Of a stretch of 64,000 nucleotides of DNA, positions 56,850 through 64,000 are shown piece by piece. Each line of letters opens with the position of its first letter. Positions within the stretch are counted from its first letter, which is position 1. The stretch lies in NCBI GenBank assembly GCA_011088105.1, contig JAALKI010000008.1, forward strand, positions 27,407-91,406, in the 5' to 3' direction. Source of the stretch: Nitrospirota bacterium (lineage in GTDB: Bacteria; Nitrospirota; Nitrospiria; Nitrospirales; UBA8639). A model generated the notes under the pieces. That model saw nothing but the letters and a program-made list of their open reading frames with translations, made no database searches and had not been told where the DNA came from. The translations under genes and the position numbers were made by a program.

Positions 56850-57071
56850 ACACGTGCGGCAATGCCCGTACAAACATGATCGTCTCACATTGCCCTCACT
56901 CTTGACGTTGCCTACCAATGTTCTTGCTATTTTTTGGGTTTTTCTCCATCATACCTAGTGGGCACTCAGCTTTTCAGAACACCATGCGAATAGTGACGGT
57001 CCTTTAGAGAACGTGTACGAAACCAGACCTGGTTCTTACTACATATCATTATCATCAAAGGAGGGGACGTC

Positions 57072-57500
57072 ATGGAAAAAACTGCCGCAATGTTTGGTGG
57101 CAACGCCACGGAAGGCTGTGTATTAATCGTTGATGATGAGCCCGATGTCAGAAAAGTCATCCGGATGACCCTGGAAAAAGCTGGCTATCAAGTCATCGAG
57201 GCTGAAGATGGGGAAAAAGCCATTGAAAAAATTAATGAAGGTGAAAACCCACTTATTCTTGATGTCATGATTACCGATATTCGGATGCCCAAGATCAATG
57301 GCGTCGAAGCAATCGATTACTTCCAAAAAGAGTATCCACGGGTTCCGTTGATCGTGCTCACCGGCTTTCCTGATACGGAATTGGCCACATCCTTGTTACG
57401 CAAAGGCATCGTGGACTATTTGGTAAAACCAGTTGAAGGAGAAAAGCTCAAAGCGGCCGTAGCGAAAGGAATGGAACGTCGCGAAATTCATCATTTGTAG
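57072..57500 (+). CDS. Response regulator receiver-domain protein
   Basis: A CheY-like stand-alone receiver, 142 residues. The acidic pocket is VLIVDDEPDVRKV, the phospho-acceptor is Asp69 in MITDIRMPKING, Thr is in IVLTGFPDTE and Lys119 is in DYLVKPVEG. ATG 57072 follows AGGAGGGG. There is no output domain. It lies about 200 bp upstream of a two-kinase operon and is a likely phosphorylation partner; a short GC hairpin lies between them. Confidence 0.92.
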   Translation: MEKTAAMFGGNATEGCVLIVDDEPDVRKVIRMTLEKAGYQVIEAEDGEKAIEKINEGENPLILDVMITDIRMPKINGVEAIDYFQKEYPRVPLIVLTGFPDTELATSLLRKGIVDYLVKPVEGEKLKAAVAKGMERREIHHL

Positions 57501-57548
57501 TCATCGTAGTCCTACTCGATACAACCGATGTATGGCATTCACCCCATC

Positions 57549-57575
57549 GCGAGGCCCACAGCTCCGGGGCCTCGC
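57549..57575 (+). terminator. GC-rich hairpin after the receiver gene
   Basis: A perfect 9-bp stem, GCGAGGCCC and GGGCCTCGC, lies about 50 bp after the stop. There is no T run directly after it, so it is a weak terminator candidate or an RNA-stability hairpin. Confidence 0.45.
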
Positions 57576-57695
57576 ATCCTCCGTCAGACTCTTTCCTCAT
57601 TACTCAATGAGCCTTGTACTTCTGGCATAACTCTTCGCGTGCGCTTTCAACCAGCCTTGTTATTGACTCAGTTCATCTTTTCCCGAGTGTGACTC

Positions 57696-58727
57696 ATGGA
57701 TGAGACACCAAAAATTCGTTTGGTTATTTTGGGAGGAGGGAAAGGCGGAACGGCGTTACTCAACCTACTAGGCCATCTTCCAGCCGTAGAAATTTTAGGC
57801 ATCGCTGATAAGAATCCCGCAGCTCCTGCCCTAAGCCTTGCCCGTGCCTTGGGAATCACGGTTGTCGATGACGTGGTACATCTTATTGCTAAGACAGAAA
57901 CGAATTTGATTGTGGATGTCACCGGAGATCCAACGATCAAAGCAATCATTACAGCGCATAAAAGTTTGGGGACGGAAGTCTTAGGCGGAGCCGCGTCAAA
58001 GCTACTCTGGAACATCGTTCAGCATGACGCCCAAATGCAAACGAAACTCTTCCAAACCGAGAAGCTGGCCAGCATCGGCACGTTTTCTTCAGGCATTGCC
58101 CATGACATTAACAATCCGCTCTACCTGATTATGGGGCTAGCAGAAAACTTACTCGACGAAACCGATACGACCCGCAGGCGAGAACAGACCAACGACATTC
58201 TTGGCGCCGTCAAACGAATTGCGACAATCTGTCAAAATCTTACTCATTACGCGAGACAATCGACTCCATTTGATACCACAAACGTGGAACTCAACGGCAC
58301 CCTGGATGAAGCCTTGACCATTGCTCATTATGCAACAACACCGAAAGATCTCTCCATCGTAAAAGACTACGCGAACAATCCAGTGATTACGGCCAAGCCT
58401 GAAGAAATGCTTCAGGTTTTTGTTAACCTCATGACGAATGCCATTCATGCTATGGAGGGGAAAGGCCACCTGACTCTGTTATCGGAATGTCAGGATGGTA
58501 TTGTTCGAGTCAGCATTCGAGACACAGGATGTGGCATTCCTCAAGAAAGTTTAGAGAAGATTTTTGATCCGTTTTATACGACCAAACAACCCGGGAAAGG
58601 GACAGGGTTAGGCCTGCATTCAGTTAAAACGATTGTGAATAAAAACCACGGACAGCTATCGGTTTCTAGTACAGTCGGGCAAGGGTCCAACTTTCAAATG
58701 GAATTTCCTTCTGCCAGTCCAACGTGA
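57696..58727 (+). CDS. Histidine kinase with N-terminal Rossmann-like domain
   Basis: Residues 1-105 form a nucleotide-binding-like Rossmann segment (IRLVILGGGKGGTALLNLLG, EILGIADKN, VDDVVHLIAKTETNLIVDVT) similar to dehydrogenase or CoA-binding domains. It is followed directly by a HisKA (His136 in FSSGIAHDINNPLYLI) and an HATPase_c domain (NAIHAMEGKG, RDTGCGIPQ, GKGTGLGLHSV). The protein is cytoplasmic, with no TM. The sensor may read a nucleotide or small-molecule ligand rather than a membrane signal. The gene overlaps the second kinase gene by GTGA, so it is co-transcribed. Confidence 0.9.
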   Translation: MDETPKIRLVILGGGKGGTALLNLLGHLPAVEILGIADKNPAAPALSLARALGITVVDDVVHLIAKTETNLIVDVTGDPTIKAIITAHKSLGTEVLGGAASKLLWNIVQHDAQMQTKLFQTEKLASIGTFSSGIAHDINNPLYLIMGLAENLLDETDTTRRREQTNDILGAVKRIATICQNLTHYARQSTPFDTTNVELNGTLDEALTIAHYATTPKDLSIVKDYANNPVITAKPEEMLQVFVNLMTNAIHAMEGKGHLTLLSECQDGIVRVSIRDTGCGIPQESLEKIFDPFYTTKQPGKGTGLGLHSVKTIVNKNHGQLSVSSTVGQGSNFQMEFPSASPT

Positions 58728-61204
58728 GGGCAATGCCCATGAGCCCAACAAACGAAAAGGGCGTGAAGAAGACCAGCAAACGAGGACTCAAGAAAAAACT
58801 CGTCCTCTCCATGCTCCTTGTCGGAGCACTGCCGCTGCTGGTCGGATTGGCATTAGCGCTCTTTCAGGGCACTCAAGAAATCCAGGAGGTCAATGGCACA
58901 AGTTTTCAAGCCCTCGCCACCGAAACCGCCAGAAAGCTCGATCTCGTCCTAACCGAAGAAATTTCTAAGACGACTCGCATTACCACACATGTAGACATTG
59001 TCGCCGTGTTAGAGCAACGGCGAGATGCACTCGACGCGCTGAGCCCCAACGAGATCAAGCAGCTTATCTCTGCGGAAACTCAAGCTTGGAACGAAGCGCA
59101 GCCTCAGATGGTGCGCACCATCACCAAGGGCGCCTTAAGCGAAATTCTTAATCGACATGGACGACGATCATTGCATGAGCTAGAAACACCAATCCCCATC
59201 GTCACTCGCTCTTCAACATTGGCGCTCTTTGTGACGGACATTGCCGGACGTCTCGTTACCAGCATCAATGACCAAGTCCAGTATACTCACGCCAATGAAG
59301 CCTGGTGGCAAGGCGCCTATAACAAGGGCGTAGGCCAAGGCTATCTGAGCAACGTGGCCTTTGACCAGACACTCAATACCTATACGTTTACGCTTTCACT
59401 GCCGATCATGGATAGTTTGCGATACCAAGTAACCGGAGTCCTGCATCGAGTATTTGACGCCAAAGAATTTTTCTCGCCATCATTAACTCCAATTCGATTT
59501 GGGGAAACCGGTCATGTCATGTTGATTGACGGCAACGGGATCGTCATGAGCTGCCCGATCCTCCCCACTGGCGTCCGACTAGCCAACGCCGAGATCATTC
59601 CATTGGTGACACATGCTGAAGCCGGCTGGGTCGCTGCTCCCAGCGATGGGCATGGTGGTCAAGATACCTCCATTATCGGGTTTGCCCCACTACCGGGCAT
59701 CAGTCGTATCACGAATGCCTCCACAGGCCTGGCCTGGCATATGTTTGTCTGGCAATCGTCTGAAGAACTGTTTGCTCCAATCCAAAATCTCTTTACCAGA
59801 GTAGCCGGATTCGGGTTACTGGCCATTCTTTTATTGACCACGTTGGGTTTTATTGCAGCAGAACGTATTGTCACTCCTATTCGCAAGCTTCAGGAAGCTG
59901 CCGGATTGATTGGTCGTGGAGCCTTAAAAGACCCTATTGCCATTCATACGAATGACGAAATTGAAGAATTAGCCGAAGCTGTGAATCGCATGAATCAGCA
60001 ACTGCAAGTGGCCTTTGCTGGTCTAACCAGTGAAGTGGAATTAAAACGCCAGGAAGTCCAATACCTACAGGAATCGACCGATCAAATTTTAGGAAACGTG
60101 CCGGACCCTGTGGTTGTGTTGGATCAAGACTGGCATGTCCAATATATGAACGCCGCATCCAAGCGCGCCTTTCACCTCGAAACACATGAAGTGGAAGGCT
60201 CTCCATTCTTGGACCTCCTGACACTCGATGACACCACACAACAGCGCCTGCAACAAACCATACAATCCATTGAACAGAGTCAGGATCAACATGAACGACC
60301 CACATCATCAACAACTTCCGATCAAAAGCTGTACGACCCCATGGATCCCAAGCCACTCACAGAGACCACAGCACATGGAAAACGGTTGGACATTCACAAC
60401 CGAATCTATCAGTACGAATGTTTTTTAATTCAGGCGCGACCAGGTGAACAAACCCGCATCGGCTTAGCCTTACGAGACACCACAGATGAAAGTCGCTTAC
60501 ACGATCAACTCACCCAGAGTGAAAAAATGGCCAGTCTGGGTATTTTAAGCGCCGGCATTGGCCATGAACTCAATAACCCCCTCGTGGGAGTCATTGGCTT
60601 TGGTGAGGCCATTCTGGAAGAACAAGATCCAGCCCATATAAAAGAACATGCAAGGAATATTGTGGAACGAGGCCAACGCATGGCTGCCATTATTCAGGAT
60701 TTTACCGGCCATGCTCGTGGAGGAGAACCAACTCGACGGACGCAAACTGATATCAATGAACAATTGGAGCACGCGATCAATACCGTGCAGTCCACCCATG
60801 AAAGCAGCAAATTCGAAGTTCAAAAAGATCTTCATGCCATCCCGGTGATTTCAGCGAAGCCGGATGAACTGCGACAGGCCTTTATGAATATCCTGACAAA
60901 TTCAGTTCAGGCTCTACAAGGACATGGGGTCCTTTCGCTATCTACTGCTGTCGTAGATGAGGTAATCCAGATTCATATCCGTGACAATGGGCCTGGCATC
61001 TCCAAAGCCTATCTCACAAAAGTCTTCGACCCCTTCTTCACAACCAAACGTCAGGGAGAAGGATCGGGATTGGGCCTCACAATTGCTCGACGAATCGTGA
61101 ATCGTTATGGTGGACAGATTCAAATTACCAATGAAGAAGGCCATGGCACCGATTGTCTCATTACATTTCCAATTCACCCATCACCGGAGGACTCGGCGAA
61201 ATGA
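58724..61204 (+). CDS. Membrane histidine kinase (dCache-like sensor, HAMP, PAS, HisKA, HATPase)
   Basis: In order: TM1 (VLSMLLVGALPLLVGLALAL), a periplasmic region of about 310 residues with dCache-like features (LALFVTDIAGRLVTSIND, GHVMLIDGNGIVMSCPI), TM2 (VAGFGLLAILLLTTLGFIAA), HAMP, a PAS domain (ILGNVPDPVVVLDQDWHVQY), HisKA (ILSAGIGHELNNPLVGVIGF) and HATPase_c (RDNGPGISKAY, GEGSGLGLTIA). The start is GTG at 58724, overlapping the previous stop, or ATG 58733/58739. It probably senses a periplasmic small ligand. Its stop overlaps the heme protein gene start. Confidence 0.92.
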   Translation: MRAMPMSPTNEKGVKKTSKRGLKKKLVLSMLLVGALPLLVGLALALFQGTQEIQEVNGTSFQALATETARKLDLVLTEEISKTTRITTHVDIVAVLEQRRDALDALSPNEIKQLISAETQAWNEAQPQMVRTITKGALSEILNRHGRRSLHELETPIPIVTRSSTLALFVTDIAGRLVTSINDQVQYTHANEAWWQGAYNKGVGQGYLSNVAFDQTLNTYTFTLSLPIMDSLRYQVTGVLHRVFDAKEFFSPSLTPIRFGETGHVMLIDGNGIVMSCPILPTGVRLANAEIIPLVTHAEAGWVAAPSDGHGGQDTSIIGFAPLPGISRITNASTGLAWHMFVWQSSEELFAPIQNLFTRVAGFGLLAILLLTTLGFIAAERIVTPIRKLQEAAGLIGRGALKDPIAIHTNDEIEELAEAVNRMNQQLQVAFAGLTSEVELKRQEVQYLQESTDQILGNVPDPVVVLDQDWHVQYMNAASKRAFHLETHEVEGSPFLDLLTLDDTTQQRLQQTIQSIEQSQDQHERPTSSTTSDQKLYDPMDPKPLTETTAHGKRLDIHNRIYQYECFLIQARPGEQTRIGLALRDTTDESRLHDQLTQSEKMASLGILSAGIGHELNNPLVGVIGFGEAILEEQDPAHIKEHARNIVERGQRMAAIIQDFTGHARGGEPTRRTQTDINEQLEHAINTVQSTHESSKFEVQKDLHAIPVISAKPDELRQAFMNILTNSVQALQGHGVLSLSTAVVDEVIQIHIRDNGPGISKAYLTKVFDPFFTTKRQGEGSGLGLTIARRIVNRYGGQIQITNEEGHGTDCLITFPIHPSPEDSAK

Positions 61205-61791
61205 AATCCCACACATGGCAATGGGGACTCAGTCTCCTCGGAATGATCATGATAACAGGAACCTTCGAGGCAAATACGTTGGGAGATGAGCTTTCATCTT
61301 CTCCCAGTATCCCCGTCGAGACCGTAGCCGACTACGTCCATTCTATCATTGAGGCAGATCGAACGATTTATAGTTCGCATGTCGTGAATCGAATGACCCA
61401 ACAGGGAATTGTCACGGCAAATGAACATTGGGAACAGCAGCATGCCTTGCCGCTGCCGGCACAGTTCCTCCAGGCAGCAGGCAAACTCGTTGCCAAAAAA
61501 GACCATGGCGTCCGGTATCGTCTCATTAGCCTTTGGCCTATTTATGAACGAAACGGACCAGCAACCCCATTTGAACGCCATGGACTAGAAGCCGTGGGCA
61601 AAAATCCCGACAAACCTCATTCAGGCATTGTCCGCAGTGGCAAAATGAAATTTTACCAAGCGGTCTATGCAGACAAAGCTGTGGCGGAATCATGTGTCAC
61701 CTGCCACAATCAACATCCCTTGAGTCCGAAACGAGACTTTGCCATTGGTGATGTCATGGGTGGCATCGTCATTACCATTCCCCTTGATTGA
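61201..61791 (+). CDS. Tll0287-like (DUF3365) heme-binding periplasmic protein
   Basis: The product has 196 residues. ATG 61201 overlaps the kinase stop (ATGA). A signal-like segment (QWGLSLLGMIMITGTFEA) precedes a Tll0287-like domain with a CVTCH heme-binding motif at 165-169 in AESCVTCHNQHPLSP, and LISLWPIYERNGPATPFER in the middle. Such domains occur as heme-containing sensor modules of kinases and cyclases; here it is a separate protein encoded right after a kinase. It may feed a redox or gas signal to that kinase. No other c-type cytochrome gene is in this window. Confidence 0.88.
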   Translation: MKSHTWQWGLSLLGMIMITGTFEANTLGDELSSSPSIPVETVADYVHSIIEADRTIYSSHVVNRMTQQGIVTANEHWEQQHALPLPAQFLQAAGKLVAKKDHGVRYRLISLWPIYERNGPATPFERHGLEAVGKNPDKPHSGIVRSGKMKFYQAVYADKAVAESCVTCHNQHPLSPKRDFAIGDVMGGIVITIPLD

Positions 61792-61852
61792 TGGGATCCC
61801 CTGTTTTCATGCCAAATTGTGAGTGAGCTTCTGGCATAATTCCCTCCTAGGG

Positions 61853-62221
61853 ATGGCCATACAGACATGCTTCAACGACACACAAATTGTGGAAATCCTG
61901 AAACAGGCCGATGCGGGGATCAAAGTCAAAAACCTGTGTCGAGAACATGGGATCAGTGATGCCACATATTACAACTGGTAGGCCAAGTACGGAGGCCTCG
62001 CAGTCTCAGCTCTCAAACGCCTCAAAGAGGCAGAGGGCGAACTGGTCAAGCTCAAACGGATGTATGCGGATCTCGCCCTTGGAAACCCTGCCCTCAAGGA
62101 TCTGATCGAAAAAATTCTAACGCCGTCCGACAAACGAGCGACGGTGAAAACTATGAAGGAGACCCATGGCCTCTCGGTAGTTCGGTGTTGTCAGGCGATG
62201 AGGCTGTGGCCATCACGATCG
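61853..62221 (+). mobile_element. Degenerate IS3-family transposase remnant
   Basis: OrfA-like reading starts at ATG 61853 and includes TQIVEILKQADAGIKVKNLC and REHGISDATYYNW, then an in-frame TAG, then AKYGGLAVSALKRLKEAEGE. The typical OrfB start follows (ILTPSDKRATVKTMKETHGL, SVVRCCQAM) before similarity is lost. It is a different IS3 copy from that at 10438. The C-terminal catalytic part is missing, so it is inactive. Confidence 0.65.
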
Positions 62222-62471
62222 TCACCTTCCTCATGGGATGACTGAAGCCTCACGGCAAAATCGCTTCGCTCAGCAGCATAAGACAGCGTTGTCCGGGAAG
62301 AGAACTATTTTTCGCCAAGAGGAGAGTAGCCATCCATCGGTGACCTTTGTCACCAACTAGAGATGGGTCAGACCACGGTTTAGGTCTGGAAGAGAAGTAT
62401 ATCCATCGACCTTTGAGCCCATACAGATCGGACAAAGCGGATCAATGGCTGCCTGATGCGTGATGACGATG

Positions 62472-62616
62472 TTACACATAATTTTTCAGTTAGGCCAATG
62501 TGCCGAACAGACCTTGGGCCGGCTACAGGGATTCCGACAGCTAGAAAAAGTGATTGAGGGCATCCATATTTACCGATGAGATCGAGGAAACCCTGGTTGA
62601 TCCGGTTGCTACGTAA
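62472..62616 (+). mobile_element. IS256-family transposase C-terminal remnant
   Basis: A short open stretch reads FQLGQCAEQTLGRLQGFRQL and EKVIEGI, then after a -1 shift FTDEIEETLVDPVAT. This matches the C-terminal end of IS256-type (Mutator) transposases, where a KVIxGVxFxDG motif is expected. It lies about 250 bp from the IS3 remnant, so the region is a mosaic of dead elements. Confidence 0.5.
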
Positions 62617-62832
62617 GCAACAGCCCCAGACACGAGAAACTCATTTTATTCTGTGACGTAATGCAACATAAGCTTTATGCGTAAAATTTCGGAGTTCATT
62701 TTTGAGCCTGATGGCACATAGCTGTGCCTATTTATTAGCCATATTTGACAACATCTCTCAAACTTATTTAACGTCCTTGGCTGTTTGCCATCAGTTCTCA
62801 AAGTACAAGTTTAATAACGAAGGGGTAAAAGA

Positions 62833-63897
62833 ATGAAAGACAACATGTGTCATTCAAGGGTCCTGAATTGCCCGCAAGGTGTTGCAAAGATGGGCACGCT
62901 TGATTATCACAACAGGCCTACACGGCTGTTGTCTGTTTTGATGCTGACATTGTCTCTTTTCCTGTTTGGGGCAAATGGGGCTTTTGCACATAGTACAGGA
63001 AAGATGCACATGATTGAATTATGGGCAGAGAAAATAATGCCGGGTGATGAGGGTGGAAATGCCCTTTTTGCTTATCGCATGGCTGAACATATCGTCAAAA
63101 AAGGCCCAAGGCAAAAAGATGTGACATCTCGATATGCGAGCGAGCCCACTATCCCGGGACCAACAATCGTCATCGATGAAGGCGACGAAGTCATGCTCAC
63201 CTTAAGGCATGTATTTGATCCGGGTGATTCGACTAGACTCGAGCAAGTCAGCGTTCATGTGCATGGTGTCCATTACGACATCCTGAGCGATGGCACCCTC
63301 GAGTATATCAATCTGGTCGCAGACGAAAGCGCCACACCCGTTATGAACTATACCTATCATTGGGTGGCGGCACCCGGTACCGCAGGGACATGGGCGTATC
63401 ATGATCACAACATGATCACCCTGAATGGTGCTGAAGACAAGGGGCTGTATGGCGCACTGATTGTGAACGACCACACCAGAATTAAGACGGTAAGTCACGA
63501 TACCAAAACCATGAGGTCTGCTTTTTCCAGTGTCGCCAAAGAATACGTGTTGTTTATTGGTGATGATGCATTCTGGGGACAGGAAATTAATAACCGGACC
63601 GGAAAGCAAACTCCGCTCTGGGATAATCCAGAACTGGAGGCAAGGAAAAACAGCAACGTCCGTTTTCATCTGATTGCACTGGGGACCAATACGCATAAGT
63701 TTAAACTGCCGGGCTATCGATGGGTCGATCCTGGAACCAAACAGATCATTAAGAAAAAAACAATAGGACCACTTGAAAAACATGTTTTTGCCATCCGTGC
63801 AAAGTATAGTTCTGTCTACAAAGACGTGAATTTTGCAAATCAATCGCTGGGGATGAAAGGGCAGTTCAAAGTCAAAAAATCTAGAAGAAGATGGTAA
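62833..63897 (+). CDS. Two-domain multicopper oxidase (secreted)
   Basis: The product has 354 residues. A signal peptide (LLSVLMLTLSLFLFGANGAF, cleavage near AFA-HS) precedes two cupredoxin domains. Copper motifs are SVHVHGVHYD and GTWAYHDHNM in domain 1 and FHLIALGTNTHKFKLPGYRW in domain 2. The usual C-terminal HCH copper motif is not seen, so it may lack a full trinuclear centre or have it shared in a trimer. ATG 62833 follows AAGGGG; a later Met at 62890 is possible. It is the only complete gene of the last kilobase and lies next to IS debris. Confidence 0.82.
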   Translation: MKDNMCHSRVLNCPQGVAKMGTLDYHNRPTRLLSVLMLTLSLFLFGANGAFAHSTGKMHMIELWAEKIMPGDEGGNALFAYRMAEHIVKKGPRQKDVTSRYASEPTIPGPTIVIDEGDEVMLTLRHVFDPGDSTRLEQVSVHVHGVHYDILSDGTLEYINLVADESATPVMNYTYHWVAAPGTAGTWAYHDHNMITLNGAEDKGLYGALIVNDHTRIKTVSHDTKTMRSAFSSVAKEYVLFIGDDAFWGQEINNRTGKQTPLWDNPELEARKNSNVRFHLIALGTNTHKFKLPGYRWVDPGTKQIIKKKTIGPLEKHVFAIRAKYSSVYKDVNFANQSLGMKGQFKVKKSRRRW

Positions 63898-63924
63898 CCC
63901 CTACTCAATGAAAAGGATGAAAAC

Positions 63925-64000
63925 ATGAAATCGACTAGTATTATATTTGGGGCTGTCCTAGATAACGAGAGTTATCTTAGGATGGCTGGATGCGGAAGAG
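63925..64000 (+). CDS. Start of a truncated gene, possibly interrupted by a mobile element
   Basis: ATG 63925 follows AAAAGGATG and encodes MKSTSIIFGAVL, the start of a signal peptide. The frame then reads DNESYLRMAGCGR, which does not look like a signal peptide. At 63957-63981 a near-perfect inverted repeat (CCTAGATAAC with GTTATCTTAGG) begins, as at the end of an insertion element. A second reading frame may start at ATG 63979 (MAGCGR). The window ends before this can be tested. Confidence 0.35.
   Translation, partial: MKSTSIIFGAVLDNESYLRMAGCGR

Noticed and set aside
57620..57640. Sigma-54-like TGGCAT element before the kinase genes
   Set aside because: The spacing between GG and GC is 11 instead of 10 and the -12 region does not match.
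1..64000. tRNA, rRNA, CRISPR arrays, prophage genes
   Set aside because: No cloverleaf-like segment, repeat-spacer array or phage structural genes were seen by eye. A short tRNA could still be missed without a scan.

Overview
The window reads as a chromosomal segment of a free-living Gram-negative bacterium, most plausibly a Nitrospirota member close to Nitrospira. This placement is an inference from gene content and was not tested by any search. The supporting content is a pseudomonad-type long PstC/PstA pair, cupredoxin and multicopper oxidase proteins, an NnrS protein, a heme-binding Tll0287-like sensor protein, and a ThiS/CysM/MoeB/ThrC/JAMM cluster. Base composition looks balanced to slightly AT-rich. 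I see no tRNA, rRNA or CRISPR array.

Layout. 0-2 kb: end of ileS, translationally coupled to lspA. 2.4-11.2 kb: an accessory and decaying region. It holds a frameshifted catalase divergent from an intact OxyR, an IS30 transposase stub abutting a 3'-truncated TIR/NB-ARC/WD40 gene split by one in-frame stop, a glutathione peroxidase with no normal start codon, a degenerate IS3 element and two very small genes. 11.3-18 kb: tex, ylqF/rbgA, nnrS, a zinc-ribbon protein, an alpha/beta hydrolase and a TPR protein. 18.2-26.9 kb: a large unrecognised 8-TM protein, a frameshifted secreted EEP-family protein, a CocE-like hydrolase, a Ni/Co transporter coupled to an O-methyltransferase, a cupin protein and a small conserved protein.

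27-34 kb: a phosphate module, pstS-pstC-pstA-pstB-phoU, with possible PHO boxes and a strong hairpin between pstS and pstC. 34-42.5 kb: an inositol-phosphatase-family enzyme, a phosphohexomutase, a cupredoxin, a secreted protein ended by a clear terminator, a membrane-anchored MutS-like ATPase and prmA. 42.7-47.9 kb: a sulfur-carrier cluster with two ubiquitin-like carriers, two E1-like activating enzymes, two PLP enzymes (CysM and ThrC) and a JAMM peptidase. This is the set expected for protein-thiocarboxylate-dependent amino acid synthesis. 48-57 kb: an XRE/substrate-binding-domain regulator, purC, a DUF3422 protein, ruvB and a shortened uvrA. 57-62 kb: a receiver protein, then an overlapping operon of two histidine kinases (one with a Rossmann-like N-terminus) and a CXXCH heme protein. 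61.8-64 kb: IS3 and IS256 remnants, a two-domain multicopper oxidase, and the start of a gene that may be interrupted by another mobile element.

The two most promising leads are the split TIR/NB-ARC/WD40 protein, an NLR-like defence protein undergoing decay or readthrough, and the thiocarboxylate cluster, whose carriers end in GG plus one extra residue and which carries a threonine-synthase-like enzyme inside the operon. Four broken or damaged genes (katA, the TIR/NB-ARC/WD40 gene, the peroxidase and the EEP gene) need read-level checking, because consensus errors would also explain them.
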